Shown here: in pieces, positions 1 through 8,750 of the stretch
How positions within the stretch are numbered: the first letter of the stretch is position 1
How the letters are laid out: each line of letters opens with the position of its first letter
From: Desulfobulbus sp.
GTDB taxonomy: Bacteria > Desulfobacterota > Desulfobulbia > Desulfobulbales > Desulfobulbaceae
Direction: 5' to 3'
Length of the DNA stretch: 12,182 bases
Assembly: GCA_028684915.1 (NCBI GenBank)
Contig: JAQUEZ010000181.1
Span: 1 to 12,182 of the forward strand
Notes under the pieces: model-generated
Databases searched by the model: none
Seen by the model: only the letters and a program-made list of their open reading frames with translations
Told to the model about the DNA's origin: nothing
Made by a program: the position numbers and the translations under genes

Positions 1-170
1 GTAGCCGTACGTGTACTGACAATACCCATGGAACGAAACATGATGGCCACCAGCACGGTAGCGAACAGCTCGAAGAATCCTTCGACCCAGAGATGGATGA
101 TCCAGAAACGCCAGTTATCGATAACGACGAAATTGCTGTGGGGTCCATAGAAAAGTGCCGGGATGTAGAA
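1..170 (-). pseudogene. norB: Fragment of quinol-type nitric oxide reductase large subunit (NorB/NorZ-like), N-terminus missing
   Basis: On the minus strand, the frame from base 170 down to base 1 encodes about 56 residues beginning FYIPALFYGPHSN and containing WRFWIIHLWVEGFFELF. The HLWVE segment is the signature helix of NorB, a haem-copper-oxidase relative that reduces NO to N2O, and its His and Glu are ligands of the non-haem iron FeB in characterised NorB proteins. The wording is closer to the single-subunit quinol-dependent form (qNOR/NorZ) than to the cytochrome c form. In intact proteins this helix is internal, so several hundred (qNOR) or about two hundred (cNOR) residues are missing upstream. 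Coding stops exactly where the 38-bp repeat at 171-208 begins, and the repeat brings an in-frame TGA at 181-183. The C-terminal side runs off the window, so whether the far end is intact cannot be seen. It follows narI on the same strand, fitting a nitrate-to-N2O gene set that has lost function here. Confidence 0.82.
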
Positions 171-352
171 GGGGTCGCTTCAGAATTCGGAATTTATAGC
201 ACGGTATCAATATTAAAATGTTATTAATTCGAGTAGTTGGCGCATGGTGGGCGCACAACTATCGAGCCACGTGTAACCACTGGTAACTATATGGATTTTT
301 GAGAGTTCTTCTTTCTTAGAGTGCGATATTTTCCGAATTCTGAGGCTACCCC
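171..352. mobile_element. 182-bp Tn3-derived miniature inverted-repeat element (TIME-like), non-autonomous
   Basis: The element is bounded by two 38-bp inverted repeats, 171-208 and 315-352. Both start with GGGG at the outer end and share the core TCAGAATTCGGAA; the two arms match at 29 of 38 positions. The right arm ends inward with CTCTAAG, close to the GCTAAG end typical of Tn3-family repeats, and its core resembles the Tn21/Tn501 subgroup as I recall it. The 106 bp between the arms hold no credible gene. Size and structure match the Tn3-derived miniature elements (TIMEs) described in Pseudomonas and relatives, which are mobilised in trans by a Tn3 transposase. The five bases outside the arms (TAGAA at 166-170, TGTTA at 353-357) are not a duplication, so the insertion was followed by deletion or recombination. 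It separates the norB fragment from the 3' end of narI. The left inner end is degenerate (GGTATC), so the element may now be immobile. Confidence 0.8.
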
Positions 353-367
353 TGTTAGAGCTATTCC

Positions 368-1039
368 TTACTGTACAACCTTCCGCCGGAACAGAATCCA
401 GCTCCGGGAGAAGTAGCCCAGTGGTATGCTCCAGATGTGCACCAGCCGGCTAAACGGTGAAAATGCAAGCAGGACCAAGGCGCTGACAATGTGGATTTTG
501 TAGCTGATCGGTACCGCTCGCATCTGCTCAGGATCGGGAGTGAAAAGGACGATGCTGCGGATCCACGGGGCAATGGTGTCGAGGATGTGATATTCCGCGA
601 ACAGGACATTGTACATGCCGGCAAGAGACACCAGCAGAAGAGCTGACAGGATGATGTAGTCGTTAACAGTGGTGGTTACCTGGATGCGGCGGTTCGAAGT
701 GCGACGGTACAGGAGCAGGCCAAGACCAATGCAGGCCACAAGGCCCGTGACCATGCCGCTGTAGTGGGCAATGAATGTATGGAGCTCGGCGTTGATGCCG
801 ATGAGGTCAAGGAAACGCTGGGGGATCAGCAGGCCGCTGAGATGGCCAAACAGCACCATCAGGATACCCCAGTGAAACAGGGTAATACCGAGAAAAAGCC
901 GCTTTTTTTCGAGAAACTCGCTGGATCTGGACGTCCAGCTGTAGCGGTCGATCAGATAGCGTGCGGCATGGCCCATGATGAACATCGTCAGGGCGATATA
1001 CGGGATTGCCACGAACAGCAGGGTGTTGAGGATAGTCAT
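368..1039 (-). CDS. narI: Respiratory nitrate reductase gamma subunit NarI (dihaem cytochrome b)
   Basis: This 223-residue integral membrane protein is the quinol-oxidising cytochrome b of nitrate reductase A. It takes electrons from the quinol pool on the periplasmic side and passes them through two b haems to NarH. Five membrane helices are visible, at about residues 3-27, 50-72, 88-110, 127-148 and 182-204. The four haem ligands of the family are present: His56 (LFHWG) and His66 (FGHLSG) in helix 2, at the same numbers as in the E. coli protein, and His183 (KIHIV) and His201 (LVHIW) in helix 5. Length matches the family (about 225). ATG at 1037-1039 is preceded by AAGGAGG at good spacing, and the gene starts one base after the narJ stop, so it is translationally linked to narJ. 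It is the last gene of the operon. Its TAA at 368-370 lies 15 bp from the miniature element, which may have removed the native terminator. Confidence 0.97.
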   Translation of the reverse strand: MTILNTLLFVAIPYIALTMFIMGHAARYLIDRYSWTSRSSEFLEKKRLFLGITLFHWGILMVLFGHLSGLLIPQRFLDLIGINAELHTFIAHYSGMVTGLVACIGLGLLLYRRTSNRRIQVTTTVNDYIILSALLLVSLAGMYNVLFAEYHILDTIAPWIRSIVLFTPDPEQMRAVPISYKIHIVSALVLLAFSPFSRLVHIWSIPLGYFSRSWILFRRKVVQ

Positions 1040-1040
1040 C

Positions 1041-1592
1041 TCAGGCCTCCTTGCTTATGTCTGCAGTGGTACTCGGTGTATGTTCCTGGACCAGGTCAGC
1101 CCCCAAACGCAGAAGTCCCGCATGAACGTGCTGCTGTTTTTCCAGGCGCTCAGCAAGGGGGGCGATAGTGCTGAGACAGGACTTGAGAAGAGAATGCTCT
1201 TGCACTCCTGGATACAGCGAAAGAAATTCAAAGACCAAGGGAAGGTAATCCGGCAATTGGCGTTCAGCCAGCTCAAAACCCTGCCGACAATACAGGCGCA
1301 GCAGAGCGGCCAGGACCTTACCACGATCTTCGTTATCGCCTAGGAGGTGATACGTGAGGTTGAGACTGGTAGCTGGATCAAGATCAAAGGCCGCGGTATA
1401 GGCTTCTTCCAGTTGATTGGGTGCAGTGGCAGCCACCTGCGAAAGAAAATGCTGGAAGGTTTTCCGCCGATCGACATCCTGCACGGCAGCCACAACCTCG
1501 TCCAGGTCCGGCAGGACGGCCCGCCAGGCAGCGTCAGGATATTCGAGGAGCAAGGCCAGCAGCTTGTACGCCAACCGGTCGTCTTGGGACAT
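1041..1592 (-). CDS. narJ: Nitrate reductase assembly chaperone NarJ
   Basis: NarJ is a cytoplasmic chaperone of the TorD/NarJ family. It binds apo-NarG, holds it until the molybdenum cofactor and Fe-S cluster are in place, and controls docking of NarGH onto NarI. The product has 183 residues, shorter than E. coli NarJ (about 236) but within the family range. Visible hallmarks are the N-terminal LAYKLLALLLEYPD segment and the central NLTYHLLGDNEDRGKVL motif around residues 88-104, followed by the acidic-helical ELAERQLPDYLPLVFEFL stretch. I chose the ATG at 1590-1592 because AAGGAGG sits just upstream of it. An ATG ten codons earlier (1620-1622) would overlap the narH end and has no comparable ribosome binding site. 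The gene lies 20 bp after the narH stop and 1 bp before narI. Confidence 0.95.
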   Translation of the reverse strand: MSQDDRLAYKLLALLLEYPDAAWRAVLPDLDEVVAAVQDVDRRKTFQHFLSQVAATAPNQLEEAYTAAFDLDPATSLNLTYHLLGDNEDRGKVLAALLRLYCRQGFELAERQLPDYLPLVFEFLSLYPGVQEHSLLKSCLSTIAPLAERLEKQQHVHAGLLRLGADLVQEHTPSTTADISKEA

Positions 1593-1612
1593 GGGCGCCT
1601 CCTTGGCCTGAA

Positions 1613-3037
1613 TCAGCGGCATTCGGGAAAACCGGAGCAGCCCTGGATGGTGTGCAGCGGGCTTCGGTCCGGGTGGCTGGCCGTTGGTATGACGAATCGG
1701 TCCTCAAGGCGGGCGATAGCCAGCAAATCGTACATCCGCAGCACCGTCTCGGGATCAAGGCCCACGGCTGCCGGGATGGATGGATCACCCTTTCCTTCCA
1801 GGCGCACCGTACGCATGTAGGCCCGCACGGCAGCCAGGCGCTTGAGGGCCAGACGCACCGGGGCCTCGTCACCGGCGGCTAACATATTGGCCAGGTAGCG
1901 GATGGGAATGCGCAGGTTGTCCACCGCAGAACTGGCATCCCCGCCTTTGGCGAAAGCCTCAATCGGACTCAGCGGCGGAATGTACCAGACCATGGGCAAT
2001 GTCCGGTACTCCGGGTGCAGCGGCAGCGCCAGCCGCCATGCCTTGGCCAGCAGATAGACCGGTGAGCGTCGGGCAGCGGTGAGTACATGCTCGGGAATGC
2101 CCTGGGAGCGAGCCGCTTCTATGGTTTTCGGGTCGGACGGGTCAAGGAAGAGATCCAGCTGTGCCGGGTAGACTTCACGGTCACCTTGGACCGACGCGGC
2201 CTCGTGGATACGGTGCGCATCGTAGAGCACCACACCGACGTAGCGGATGCGGCCGACGCAGCTGTGGGCGCACAGCGTCGTGAGTCCTACCTCCAGCCTG
2301 GGATAGCAGAAGATGCACTTCTCCGATTTGCCGGTCTTCCAGTTGAAGTAGACCTTCTTGTAAGGACAGCCGGACACACAGTAGCGCCAGCCCCGGCAAC
2401 GCTCTTGGTCGACGAGGACGATGCCGTCTTCGTCACGCTTATACATGGCCCCGGATGGGCACGAGGCGACACAGGCGGGGTTGAGGCAGTGTTCGCACAG
2501 CCGGGGCAGGTAGAGCATGAAGGCTCGCTTGAATTTCAGATAGACGGCGTGATCAAGACCTTCGAAGTCCACATCCCGGCCGCCGGTCTCGCAGACCCCG
2601 GCCAGGTCGTCGTCCCAGTTGGGACCCGCTGTAATGGGCATCGGATCGCCGGTAAGCTGGGAGATAGACCGGATGGCGGGTTGATGTTTTTTCTGTTTAC
2701 CGGTGACCAGACTGCCGTAGTCATAGGTCCACGGCTCGTAGTAGTTGTCGATGACCGGCAGATCCGGATTATGAAAGATGTTGAGTCCCTTGTGCAGGCG
2801 GCCTCCGGCAGCAAGACGCAGCTTGTCGCCCTGCATCGTCCAGCCGCCCCGGTACAGCTTCTGATTCTCCCATTCGCGGGGATAGCCGAGGCCAGGCTTC
2901 GTCTCGACATTGTTGAACCACATGTATTCGGCACCCTTGCGGTTGGTCCAGACGTTCTTGCACGGGATGCTGCAGGTATGACAGCCGATGCATTTGTCCA
3001 GGTTGAGCACCATGGAGATCTGGGCTTTAATTTTCAT
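1613..3037 (-). CDS. narH: Respiratory nitrate reductase beta subunit NarH (four-cluster ferredoxin)
   Basis: NarH is the electron-transfer subunit that wires NarI haem b to the NarG active site through one [3Fe-4S] and three [4Fe-4S] clusters on the cytoplasmic face. From the chosen start it has 474 residues (E. coli about 512). Cys16, 19, 22 and 26 in DKCIGCHTCSIPC form the first motif at the same numbers as in E. coli. Further on come CEHCLNPACVASCP, then CRGWRYCVSGCPYKK, in which Trp replaces the second Cys as expected for the [3Fe-4S] site of NarH, and CIFCYPRLE with CAHSCVGRIRYVGV. The tail carries the NarH signature ALPLHPEYRTLPMVWYIPP. The ATG at 3035-3037 has a strong GGGGAGGTGG site upstream; a longer frame to 3070 is only read-through inside narG. 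The first codons overlap the last codons of narG by 11 bp, so translation is coupled. Confidence 0.97.
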   Translation of the reverse strand: MKIKAQISMVLNLDKCIGCHTCSIPCKNVWTNRKGAEYMWFNNVETKPGLGYPREWENQKLYRGGWTMQGDKLRLAAGGRLHKGLNIFHNPDLPVIDNYYEPWTYDYGSLVTGKQKKHQPAIRSISQLTGDPMPITAGPNWDDDLAGVCETGGRDVDFEGLDHAVYLKFKRAFMLYLPRLCEHCLNPACVASCPSGAMYKRDEDGIVLVDQERCRGWRYCVSGCPYKKVYFNWKTGKSEKCIFCYPRLEVGLTTLCAHSCVGRIRYVGVVLYDAHRIHEAASVQGDREVYPAQLDLFLDPSDPKTIEAARSQGIPEHVLTAARRSPVYLLAKAWRLALPLHPEYRTLPMVWYIPPLSPIEAFAKGGDASSAVDNLRIPIRYLANMLAAGDEAPVRLALKRLAAVRAYMRTVRLEGKGDPSIPAAVGLDPETVLRMYDLLAIARLEDRFVIPTASHPDRSPLHTIQGCSGFPECR

Positions 3038-6000
3038 ACCAATCCACCTCCCCGGCCTTACATACCACAATCACCTCGTCCCGCTGAGACCCGGTTGGAC
3101 CGTAATAGTTGAAGCCGTAGCTGAGTTGGACGTAACCGCCGATCATATGGGTTGGTTTTACCATAATGCGGGTAACGCTGTTATGGGTGCCGCTTCGTTG
3201 TCCGGTAAGTGGAGCGCCCGGCGTATCGAGGAGACCTTCCTGGGCGTGGTACATGAAGGCCTTGCCCGGCGGGATCCGGTGGCTGACCACAGCTCTGGCC
3301 ATGATCACGCCGTTTTCATTGAAACATTCGAGCCATTCATTGTCTGCTACTTCCAGAGTTCGGGCGTCCACGTCGCTGATCCATATAGTTTTCCCGCCGC
3401 GAAAGAGGGTGAGCATGGTCAGGGTCTCAGAATAGGTACTGTGAATCGACCACTTGCTATGGGGGGTCAGGTAATTCAGGGCCAAGGCCTTTCTGTTGTC
3501 CTCTACTATGCCCGGTTTCATTTTAGCAAGTGACTCATAAACACTGTGCGGGCGATTATCAACCGGCAGACGGAGAGGCGGCCGGTACAAGGGCAGTCCC
3601 TCCCCAAAATCGAGCATCCAGGGGTGGTCCTGATAGAACTGGGCGCGCCCGGTGAGCGTTCTGAACGGCACCTTTTCCTCAATATTGATGACAAAAGGTG
3701 AGTAACGCCTGTGCTCTGACTCGATGCCGCTCCAAACCGGCGAGGTGATGATTTTTCGCGGCTGGGCAGTGATATCGTTGAAGGAGATCTTTTCATCGCG
3801 GCGGCCGGCACTCAGGTGGCTCAGAGCCAGGCCGGTCTTCTTTTCGACCCCGGCCCAGGACTTGAACGCGGTTTCTCCGTTGGTCTCAGGTGCCAATTTC
3901 AAAATGACCTGGGCCGCCTGCTTTCCGGTAGTAATTCCCGGCATGCCATAGCTTTTGCCGGGGGCTGTCACCGTGCCGAGTTCGGCGGTAAGCTCCTCAT
4001 ACTCTTCTTTTCCCAACCAGGAAACACCCTTGGAACCGAGGCCTACCTTGTGGACCAGAGGTCCAAGTGCGGTCATCATTTTAAAGGCATTGGGGAAATC
4101 CCTGGTGATCACTGAGAGTTGGGGCATGGTCCGCCCGGGTATCGCCTCAACTTCGCCTTTGCTCCAGTCGGCGACCTCATATTGGGCAATCTCCCCCGGA
4201 CTGTCGTGCATCAGAGGAGTGGCCACCAGATCCTTCATTTCCCCCAGATGAACCGCTGCCAGTTCGGAGAATTTTTCGGCGATCGCGCTGAACTGGTCCC
4301 AACTGGTTTTCGTTTCCCAAGGTGGGTCCACCGCCGGGTTGAAAGGATGAATAAAGGGATGCATGTCGGTGGTGCTGAGGTCGTGCATCTCATACCAGCC
4401 CGCCGCCGGCAGGACGATATCGGAATACATCGCACTGGTGGACATCCGGAGTTCCAGGGTAACCAGCAAATCTAGTTTCCCTTCGGGCGCTGGATCCCGC
4501 CATTGGATCTCCTTGGGCCGAACAGTACTGTCGACATTGCATACACCATTTTCCACTCCCAGGAGGTGCTTGAGGAAATATTCATGGCCCTTACTGCTGG
4601 CTCCCAGAACGTTGGCACGCCAGAGAAAAAGCATCCTTGGAAAATTATCCGGGTGATCCGGGTCCTCAATGGCAAAGCACAGAGATTTGTCTTTCAGCTG
4701 TTTGAGTGCATGGGCGACGATATCCGCATCCGAGGTCGCGCCCTGCTCCACCGCCTCCCGGCAAATATCGAGAGGGTTACGGTTGAACTGCGGATAGGAG
4801 GGCAACCAGCCCAGGCGGACGGCGATCGCGTTGTAATCGGCCATGTGCTGGGGCCGATCTGGAGCGGCTTTGGGCCAGACTAGATCCTCGGCCTTGTTGT
4901 CGTCATAACGCCACTGGTCGGTGGCAAAATAGTAAAATGAGGTGCCGTTCTGCTGGCGAGGGGGGCGCGTCCAGTCGAGACCGAAGGCCAGCTGGGCCCA
5001 GGCTGCCTGCGGCCGAACCTTCTCCTGCCCGGTGTAATGGGCCCAACCTCCGCCATTCACGCCCTGGCAACCGCACAGGGTCGTCAGGTTGACGATGGCC
5101 CGGTAGATCATATCGCTGTGGTACCAGTGGTTGGCTCCGGAGCCTAAAATGATCATCGACTTACCGTGGGTTTTCTCGGCGTTTTCGGCAAACTCCCGTG
5201 CTGTTCGGATTGCGTCTTCGCGTGGCACCCCGGTAATGGTTTCCTGCCAGGCCGGGGTGAAGGGCCCAGGATCGTCATAGCTTGCAGGGTAATTGACCGA
5301 GATATCGTGTTGCCGGCCTTCGTCCTCGGCCCGGGCGATCCCTAAGTGGGCGGTCATCAGGTCGAACACCGTAGTCACGAGAACATCCCCCGCGGCGGTC
5401 TTCAGCTTCTTTATCGGTATCCGGCCGGTTTTTTTCCCAGGTCCGTGGTCATCGAAATAGGGGAGGCTGACCGTCCGCCATTCGTCGGCATTATCTGCAT
5501 AACTGAGTACAGGGTCCAAGGGGGCTGCGGTCTCGGAATCCTGCAGGTGCAGATTCCAACGACCGCCGGTCTCGTCCCAGCGAAAACCGATGGAGCCGTT
5601 GGGAATTACCCAGGTTGTCGTCTTCTGGTCAAAGAAAACGGTTTTCCAGCGTGGGTTAGTCGCCTCTTTCCCCAGGTCGGCTGCGGTCAGGAAGCGGCCT
5701 GAGACGAGAGTGTCCCCCGAAGCCTCCAGAACGACCGCAAACGGCAAGTCGGTAAATTTTTTGGCATAATCGATGAAATAAGTGGTCGGATGATCGATAT
5801 AAAATTCCTTGACGATCACATGGGTCATGGCCATAGCCAAAGCCGCGTCGGTGCCTGCCCGAGCGGGCAGCCAGGTGTCCGCGAACTTGACATATTCGGC
5901 ATAATCGGGTGCCACCGCCGTGACTTTCGCCCCACGGTATCTGGCCTCGGTGAAGAAGTGGGCGTCCGGAGTCCTGGTCATGGGCAGGTTGGTGCCCCAG

Positions 6001-6782
6001 ACAATCATATAAGTTGACTCAAACCAGTCGGCGCTCTCGGGGACATCTGTCTGTTCCCCCCAGATCTGCGGCGAGGCCGGAGGAAGGTCGCAGTACCAGT
6101 CGTAAAAGCTCAGGACAGAACCTCCGATCAGGGAGAGAAACCTAGTGCCGGCTGAATAGGCAACCATGGACATGGCGGGGATGGGAGTAAAGCCGAAAAC
6201 CCGGTCCGGTCCGTAGCGTTGGATGGTATGGACGAGAGACGCGGCAATGATGGTTGCAGCCTCGTCCGGCGAAAGACGAACAAAGCCACCTTTGCCACGA
6301 TCACGCTGATAGCGGCTGCGTTTCTCGTGGTCTTCTACGAGACTCCGCCATGCGGCCACCGGGTCTTTGTTATCAGACAGGGACTCTCGCCAGGATTCTA
6401 GCAGGGATGAACGGATCAGAGGGTATTTGAGGCGGATCGGACTGTAGGTGTACCAGGAGAAGGTCGCCCCCCGGGGGCAGCCACGAGGTTCGTGGTTGGG
6501 AAAACCCGCGCCACAGGCAGGATAGTCGGTCGCCTGTGTTTCCCAGACGATAATGCCGTCCTTGACGTAGACCTCCCACGAACAGGAACCGGTGCAGTTG
6601 ACGCCGTGGGTAGTGCGTACCTTTTTGTCGTACTGCCAGCGATCGCGATAGAAACTCTCCCAATCGCGCTGGTCCTGTCGCTCTTCCGCCCAATCGTCCG
6701 AAAACTGTTCCTGCCGATCCCCGGCCTCGGTGCTTCGAGGGCGAAAGAACCGGAGTCGCTGCATGAAATCCCTGGCATTCAT
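3027..6782 (-). CDS. narG: Respiratory nitrate reductase alpha subunit NarG (Mo-bisMGD catalytic subunit)
   Basis: NarG reduces nitrate to nitrite in the cytoplasm at a molybdenum bis-molybdopterin guanine dinucleotide centre, with electrons from NarH. The 1251-residue product matches the family (E. coli 1247) and has no frameshift. [12 protein letters not shown] near the N-terminus gives His59, Cys63 and Cys67, with Cys102 in [10 protein letters not shown] completing the unusual His/Cys3 FS0 cluster. The segment [15 protein letters not shown] (about residues 225-239) carries the Asp that ligates molybdenum in the family, followed by [12 protein letters not shown] and [14 protein letters not shown]. 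No Tat or Sec signal is seen; the short N-terminus [13 protein letters not shown] resembles the NarJ-binding vestigial leader of cytoplasmic NarG. I chose the ATG at 6780-6782, preceded by GGAGG at proper spacing, over an upstream TTG at 6806 that lacks one. It is the first gene of narGHJI. No nitrate transporter or NarXL-type regulator lies in the window. Confidence 0.98.
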   Translation of the reverse strand: MNARDFMQRLRFFRPRSTEAGDRQEQFSDDWAEERQDQRDWESFYRDRWQYDKKVRTTHGVNCTGSCSWEVYVKDGIIVWETQATDYPACGAGFPNHEPRGCPRGATFSWYTYSPIRLKYPLIRSSLLESWRESLSDNKDPVAAWRSLVEDHEKRSRYQRDRGKGGFVRLSPDEAATIIAASLVHTIQRYGPDRVFGFTPIPAMSMVAYSAGTRFLSLIGGSVLSFYDWYCDLPPASPQIWGEQTDVPESADWFESTYMIVWGTNLPMTRTPDAHFFTEARYRGAKVTAVAPDYAEYVKFADTWLPARAGTDAALAMAMTHVIVKEFYIDHPTTYFIDYAKKFTDLPFAVVLEASGDTLVSGRFLTAADLGKEATNPRWKTVFFDQKTTTWVIPNGSIGFRWDETGGRWNLHLQDSETAAPLDPVLSYADNADEWRTVSLPYFDDHGPGKKTGRIPIKKLKTAAGDVLVTTVFDLMTAHLGIARAEDEGRQHDISVNYPASYDDPGPFTPAWQETITGVPREDAIRTAREFAENAEKTHGKSMIILGSGANHWYHSDMIYRAIVNLTTLCGCQGVNGGGWAHYTGQEKVRPQAAWAQLAFGLDWTRPPRQQNGTSFYYFATDQWRYDDNKAEDLVWPKAAPDRPQHMADYNAIAVRLGWLPSYPQFNRNPLDICREAVEQGATSDADIVAHALKQLKDKSLCFAIEDPDHPDNFPRMLFLWRANVLGASSKGHEYFLKHLLGVENGVCNVDSTVRPKEIQWRDPAPEGKLDLLVTLELRMSTSAMYSDIVLPAAGWYEMHDLSTTDMHPFIHPFNPAVDPPWETKTSWDQFSAIAEKFSELAAVHLGEMKDLVATPLMHDSPGEIAQYEVADWSKGEVEAIPGRTMPQLSVITRDFPNAFKMMTALGPLVHKVGLGSKGVSWLGKEEYEELTAELGTVTAPGKSYGMPGITTGKQAAQVILKLAPETNGETAFKSWAGVEKKTGLALSHLSAGRRDEKISFNDITAQPRKIITSPVWSGIESEHRRYSPFVINIEEKVPFRTLTGRAQFYQDHPWMLDFGEGLPLYRPPLRLPVDNRPHSVYESLAKMKPGIVEDNRKALALNYLTPHSKWSIHSTYSETLTMLTLFRGGKTIWISDVDARTLEVADNEWLECFNENGVIMARAVVSHRIPPGKAFMYHAQEGLLDTPGAPLTGQRSGTHNSVTRIMVKPTHMIGGYVQLSYGFNYYGPTGSQRDEVIVVCKAGEVDWYEN

Positions 6783-7023
6783 CGCCACCTCCACTGAAGA
6801 AGGCAAAACGCCCTAACACGGGGCACGGCTTATTCTTTTCGTACAGCAGGGCCGTGTCAGCGTTTCGCGATTAACGGGCTGGGTCGAGACAGTTGCATAG
6901 CCAACAAAAAGAGATAAAATCTTACCGAATGCAATAGCGGACAATCAACCTCTTTCAAAACCGCGAGGACTCGACGAAGAGACCGACTTTGTCCCAGTTC
7001 CCTATCGAGTCTTACTCGCCAGG
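6783..7023 (-). promoter_or_regulatory. Leader and candidate promoter region of narGHJI
   Basis: This 241-bp gap is the only place a promoter for the operon can sit. On the minus strand TTGATT (6943-6948) and TAAGAT (6919-6924), 18 bp apart, each match four of six sigma-70 consensus positions. The TTGAT is also one half of an FNR/Anr box, but the second half (ATCAA four bases on) is missing, so oxygen control is only a guess. Nearer the gene, arms 6822-6829 and 6851-6858 can pair over 8 bp (one G-U) around a 21-base loop, placing a weak hairpin in the untranslated leader. A 5-bp stem with a 3-base loop at 7006-7018 lies just after qmoC without a T-run, so I do not call a terminator. Confidence 0.3.
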
Positions 7024-8226
7024 TTATAAAAGATTAATTGGGGGCTTGGTAAATCGACTTTCACGGAATTTCTCGAAACACATTGCCGTGGTCCTGTAAA
7101 CGATGTGAGCAAACTTAATGTATGGCATGTAGAGGAAAAGCATCAAAACTGAAATAAGATGCAGAAAGTAAACAGTGTAACCAAAAGCAGGAAGGCCGCC
7201 CCAGCGCAACAACTCTGATCCAAGCCCGGTGACGCCAACAGCGGTTATTTCCCAAATAAGGAACCAATCATAAAAAACCCTGCTTGCTTTTCCTTTTTCT
7301 TCAAGTTTATGACGGTTATCCCAAAGGATCCATATTCCATAGAGCAGCGAAACGGCTGCAATATTAGCAAGGATTTTGAAAGGATCAGATAATGGCAACG
7401 GACCATGAAAGGAAGGCCAGATAAGCCCTAGTATATCCTGCCTGATTGCCGACCAACAGGTAAGTATAAAAGCGCCTATGAAACCCAATATCAACGGAAG
7501 ATGGCCTCTAGCCCTGTCTTTGTTAAACCCGCACTCACGAAATCGCTTATGCTTCACTATTTCAATGAGAGAAGGCCAAAGAAATTCTTTGCAGAATGTT
7601 ACAACCGAGGGCCTGAATTCGGATTGTATATGGTTTCCCTGGCACATTGCTCTCCACATTTTGATGATTCCCCTGGAGACAGAGAAAATGGCGAGAGCTG
7701 CCGCAGGTACCATTATTAATACAATGAAAAAGACATTCTTTGAGTACCACTTAAAACCCCAGTGCCCGAAAAACTGAGTATACCCGTAACGGGCAAAACC
7801 CTCAGCCGAAGGAATCTGCATTCCACCTGACAGAAACCAAAGGACAAAGATTATGGCAGAAGGGATACCTATCAGTAACGGTAGATTCTCTACTCGAGTT
7901 GCCAACCTTGCAAGCCATGCAGGCCAGCCATAAGACGTATATATATAAGAACGAATCGCGCTGAGAACTTCAGCAGGTTTTGCGCCACGCGGACATATTT
8001 CTGTACAATCGCCACATTGATGACATAAAAATACATCCGGATCGGCGAAGAGTGTTTCTTTCATCCCCCACTGGGCCCAAATCATTTCCTTTCTCGGAAA
8101 AGGGCTCTGGTCTGAAGAGAGAGGGCAGGCAACGGAGCAGGATGCACATTGATAACACTTTTTTAGAGCTTCCCCCCCGTTCTCCTGCAAGGATTTGATA
8201 AATTCTGAGTTTATATTAACATTCAT
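7024..8226 (-). CDS. qmoC: QmoC-like membrane oxidoreductase subunit (HdrC/NarI-type fusion), orphan
   Basis: The 400-residue product has a soluble ferredoxin half and a membrane half. Two [4Fe-4S] motifs occur: CYQCASCSVAC (Cys24, 27, 30, 34) and CHQCGDCTEICP (Cys68, 71, 74, 78), with the linker PFPRKEMIWAQWG and the flank PRGAKPAEVLSAIRSY typical of QmoC. Six hydrophobic helices follow, at about residues 117-134, 165-184, 243-259, 285-302, 321-340 and 350-375. The last holds His356 and His374, spaced like the NarI haem-binding pair. In sulfate reducers, QmoABC links menaquinol to APS reductase. Here no QmoA or QmoB flavoprotein is in the window and no Apr or Sat genes are seen, so the partner is unknown. 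I chose the ATG at 8224-8226 because GAGG lies six bases upstream; GTG at 8244 and ATG at 8238 are alternatives. It runs in the same direction as narG, 241 bp away. Confidence 0.85.
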   Translation of the reverse strand: MNVNINSEFIKSLQENGGEALKKCYQCASCSVACPLSSDQSPFPRKEMIWAQWGMKETLFADPDVFLCHQCGDCTEICPRGAKPAEVLSAIRSYIYTSYGWPAWLARLATRVENLPLLIGIPSAIIFVLWFLSGGMQIPSAEGFARYGYTQFFGHWGFKWYSKNVFFIVLIMVPAAALAIFSVSRGIIKMWRAMCQGNHIQSEFRPSVVTFCKEFLWPSLIEIVKHKRFRECGFNKDRARGHLPLILGFIGAFILTCWSAIRQDILGLIWPSFHGPLPLSDPFKILANIAAVSLLYGIWILWDNRHKLEEKGKASRVFYDWFLIWEITAVGVTGLGSELLRWGGLPAFGYTVYFLHLISVLMLFLYMPYIKFAHIVYRTTAMCFEKFRESRFTKPPINLL

Positions 8227-8459
8227 CTTAATCCTCATTTTCACTTATCATAATAATGCATCCTGCCTCATCAGCGGGAGCCTTCAAAACAAAGCATTGT
8301 TGTGCGATTTTTATCTAGGCAGGTCAATCCGCAAGCTTCCTAGTTTATGCAGGTAGAATGTTGAAGGGCGATGTACAATGAGTCGAAGCAAAATTCAAAA
8401 GAGATAGAGCCTGCATGGCAAGCGATATCCCCAATAAGTCTATTGACGTTCGAACAGAT

Positions 8460-8750
8460 CTATCCCATGACAACTTCATAAAAACTGGGTGTTGGATTAC
8501 CGTCAAACAGAGGCTTAACACGCTCACCCGCCTTGTCATGGGCGGGGCTGCTGTGCATTGCTTTGAAGGCATCTTGACTTTCAAACTCAACGATAGCCGC
8601 ATAGTGTCCTCCCCCCTGAGGTTTCAAAAGCCTCCTCCTGATAAAACCCTTGTATTGAGCAAATTCGGTGTTTGTTGATGCAAACCATTCCTGAAACTCA
8701 ATATCTTTATTTGCTTTTATGGCTGGAAAAGATATCACGACGACAAACAT
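8460..8750 (-). CDS. Small antibiotic-biosynthesis-monooxygenase (ABM) fold protein
   Basis: The 96-residue product starts MFVVVISFPAIKANKDIEF and continues with EFAQYKGFIRRRLLKP, HYAAIVEFESQDAFKAMHSS and a C-terminal PTPSFYEVVMG. This order of beta strand, helix, Gly-Phe turn, strand with aromatic residues and AF-x-AMHSS helix is that of the dimeric alpha/beta ABM family (Pfam ABM). Members range from quinone-forming monooxygenases to haem-degrading or stress proteins, and many have no known substrate. Nothing in the sequence fixes the substrate here. ATG at 8748-8750 is the natural family start although its ribosome binding site is weak. A longer frame to 8810 adds 20 basic, non-family residues without a better site. 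It is upstream of qmoC on the same strand but 233 bp away, so co-transcription is uncertain. Confidence 0.7.
   Translation of the reverse strand: MFVVVISFPAIKANKDIEFQEWFASTNTEFAQYKGFIRRRLLKPQGGGHYAAIVEFESQDAFKAMHSSPAHDKAGERVKPLFDGNPTPSFYEVVMG

Noticed and set aside
171..352. Ordinary regulatory hairpin or narI terminator
   Set aside because: The arms are far apart, 38 bp long, with GGGG outer ends and Tn3-type inner ends, which indicates a transposon-derived element.
1613..3070. Longer NarH start at 3070
   Set aside because: The extra 11 residues lie inside narG and precede the strong ribosome binding site; the start at 3037 aligns Cys16/19/22/26 with E. coli NarH.
2087..3112. 341-codon plus-strand open frame
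   Set aside because: It lies antisense to narH, whose cysteine motifs prove the minus strand is coding. It has no ribosome binding site or recognisable protein wording and is a shadow caused by GC-rich third positions.
7006..7018. Short hairpin CGAGT-CTT-ACTCG after qmoC as a terminator
   Set aside because: Only a 5-bp stem and no T-run on the transcribed strand, so a terminator call is not supported.
8415..8678. 87-codon plus-strand frame
   Set aside because: It is antisense to the ABM-fold gene, which has family-like wording, and looks like a shadow.
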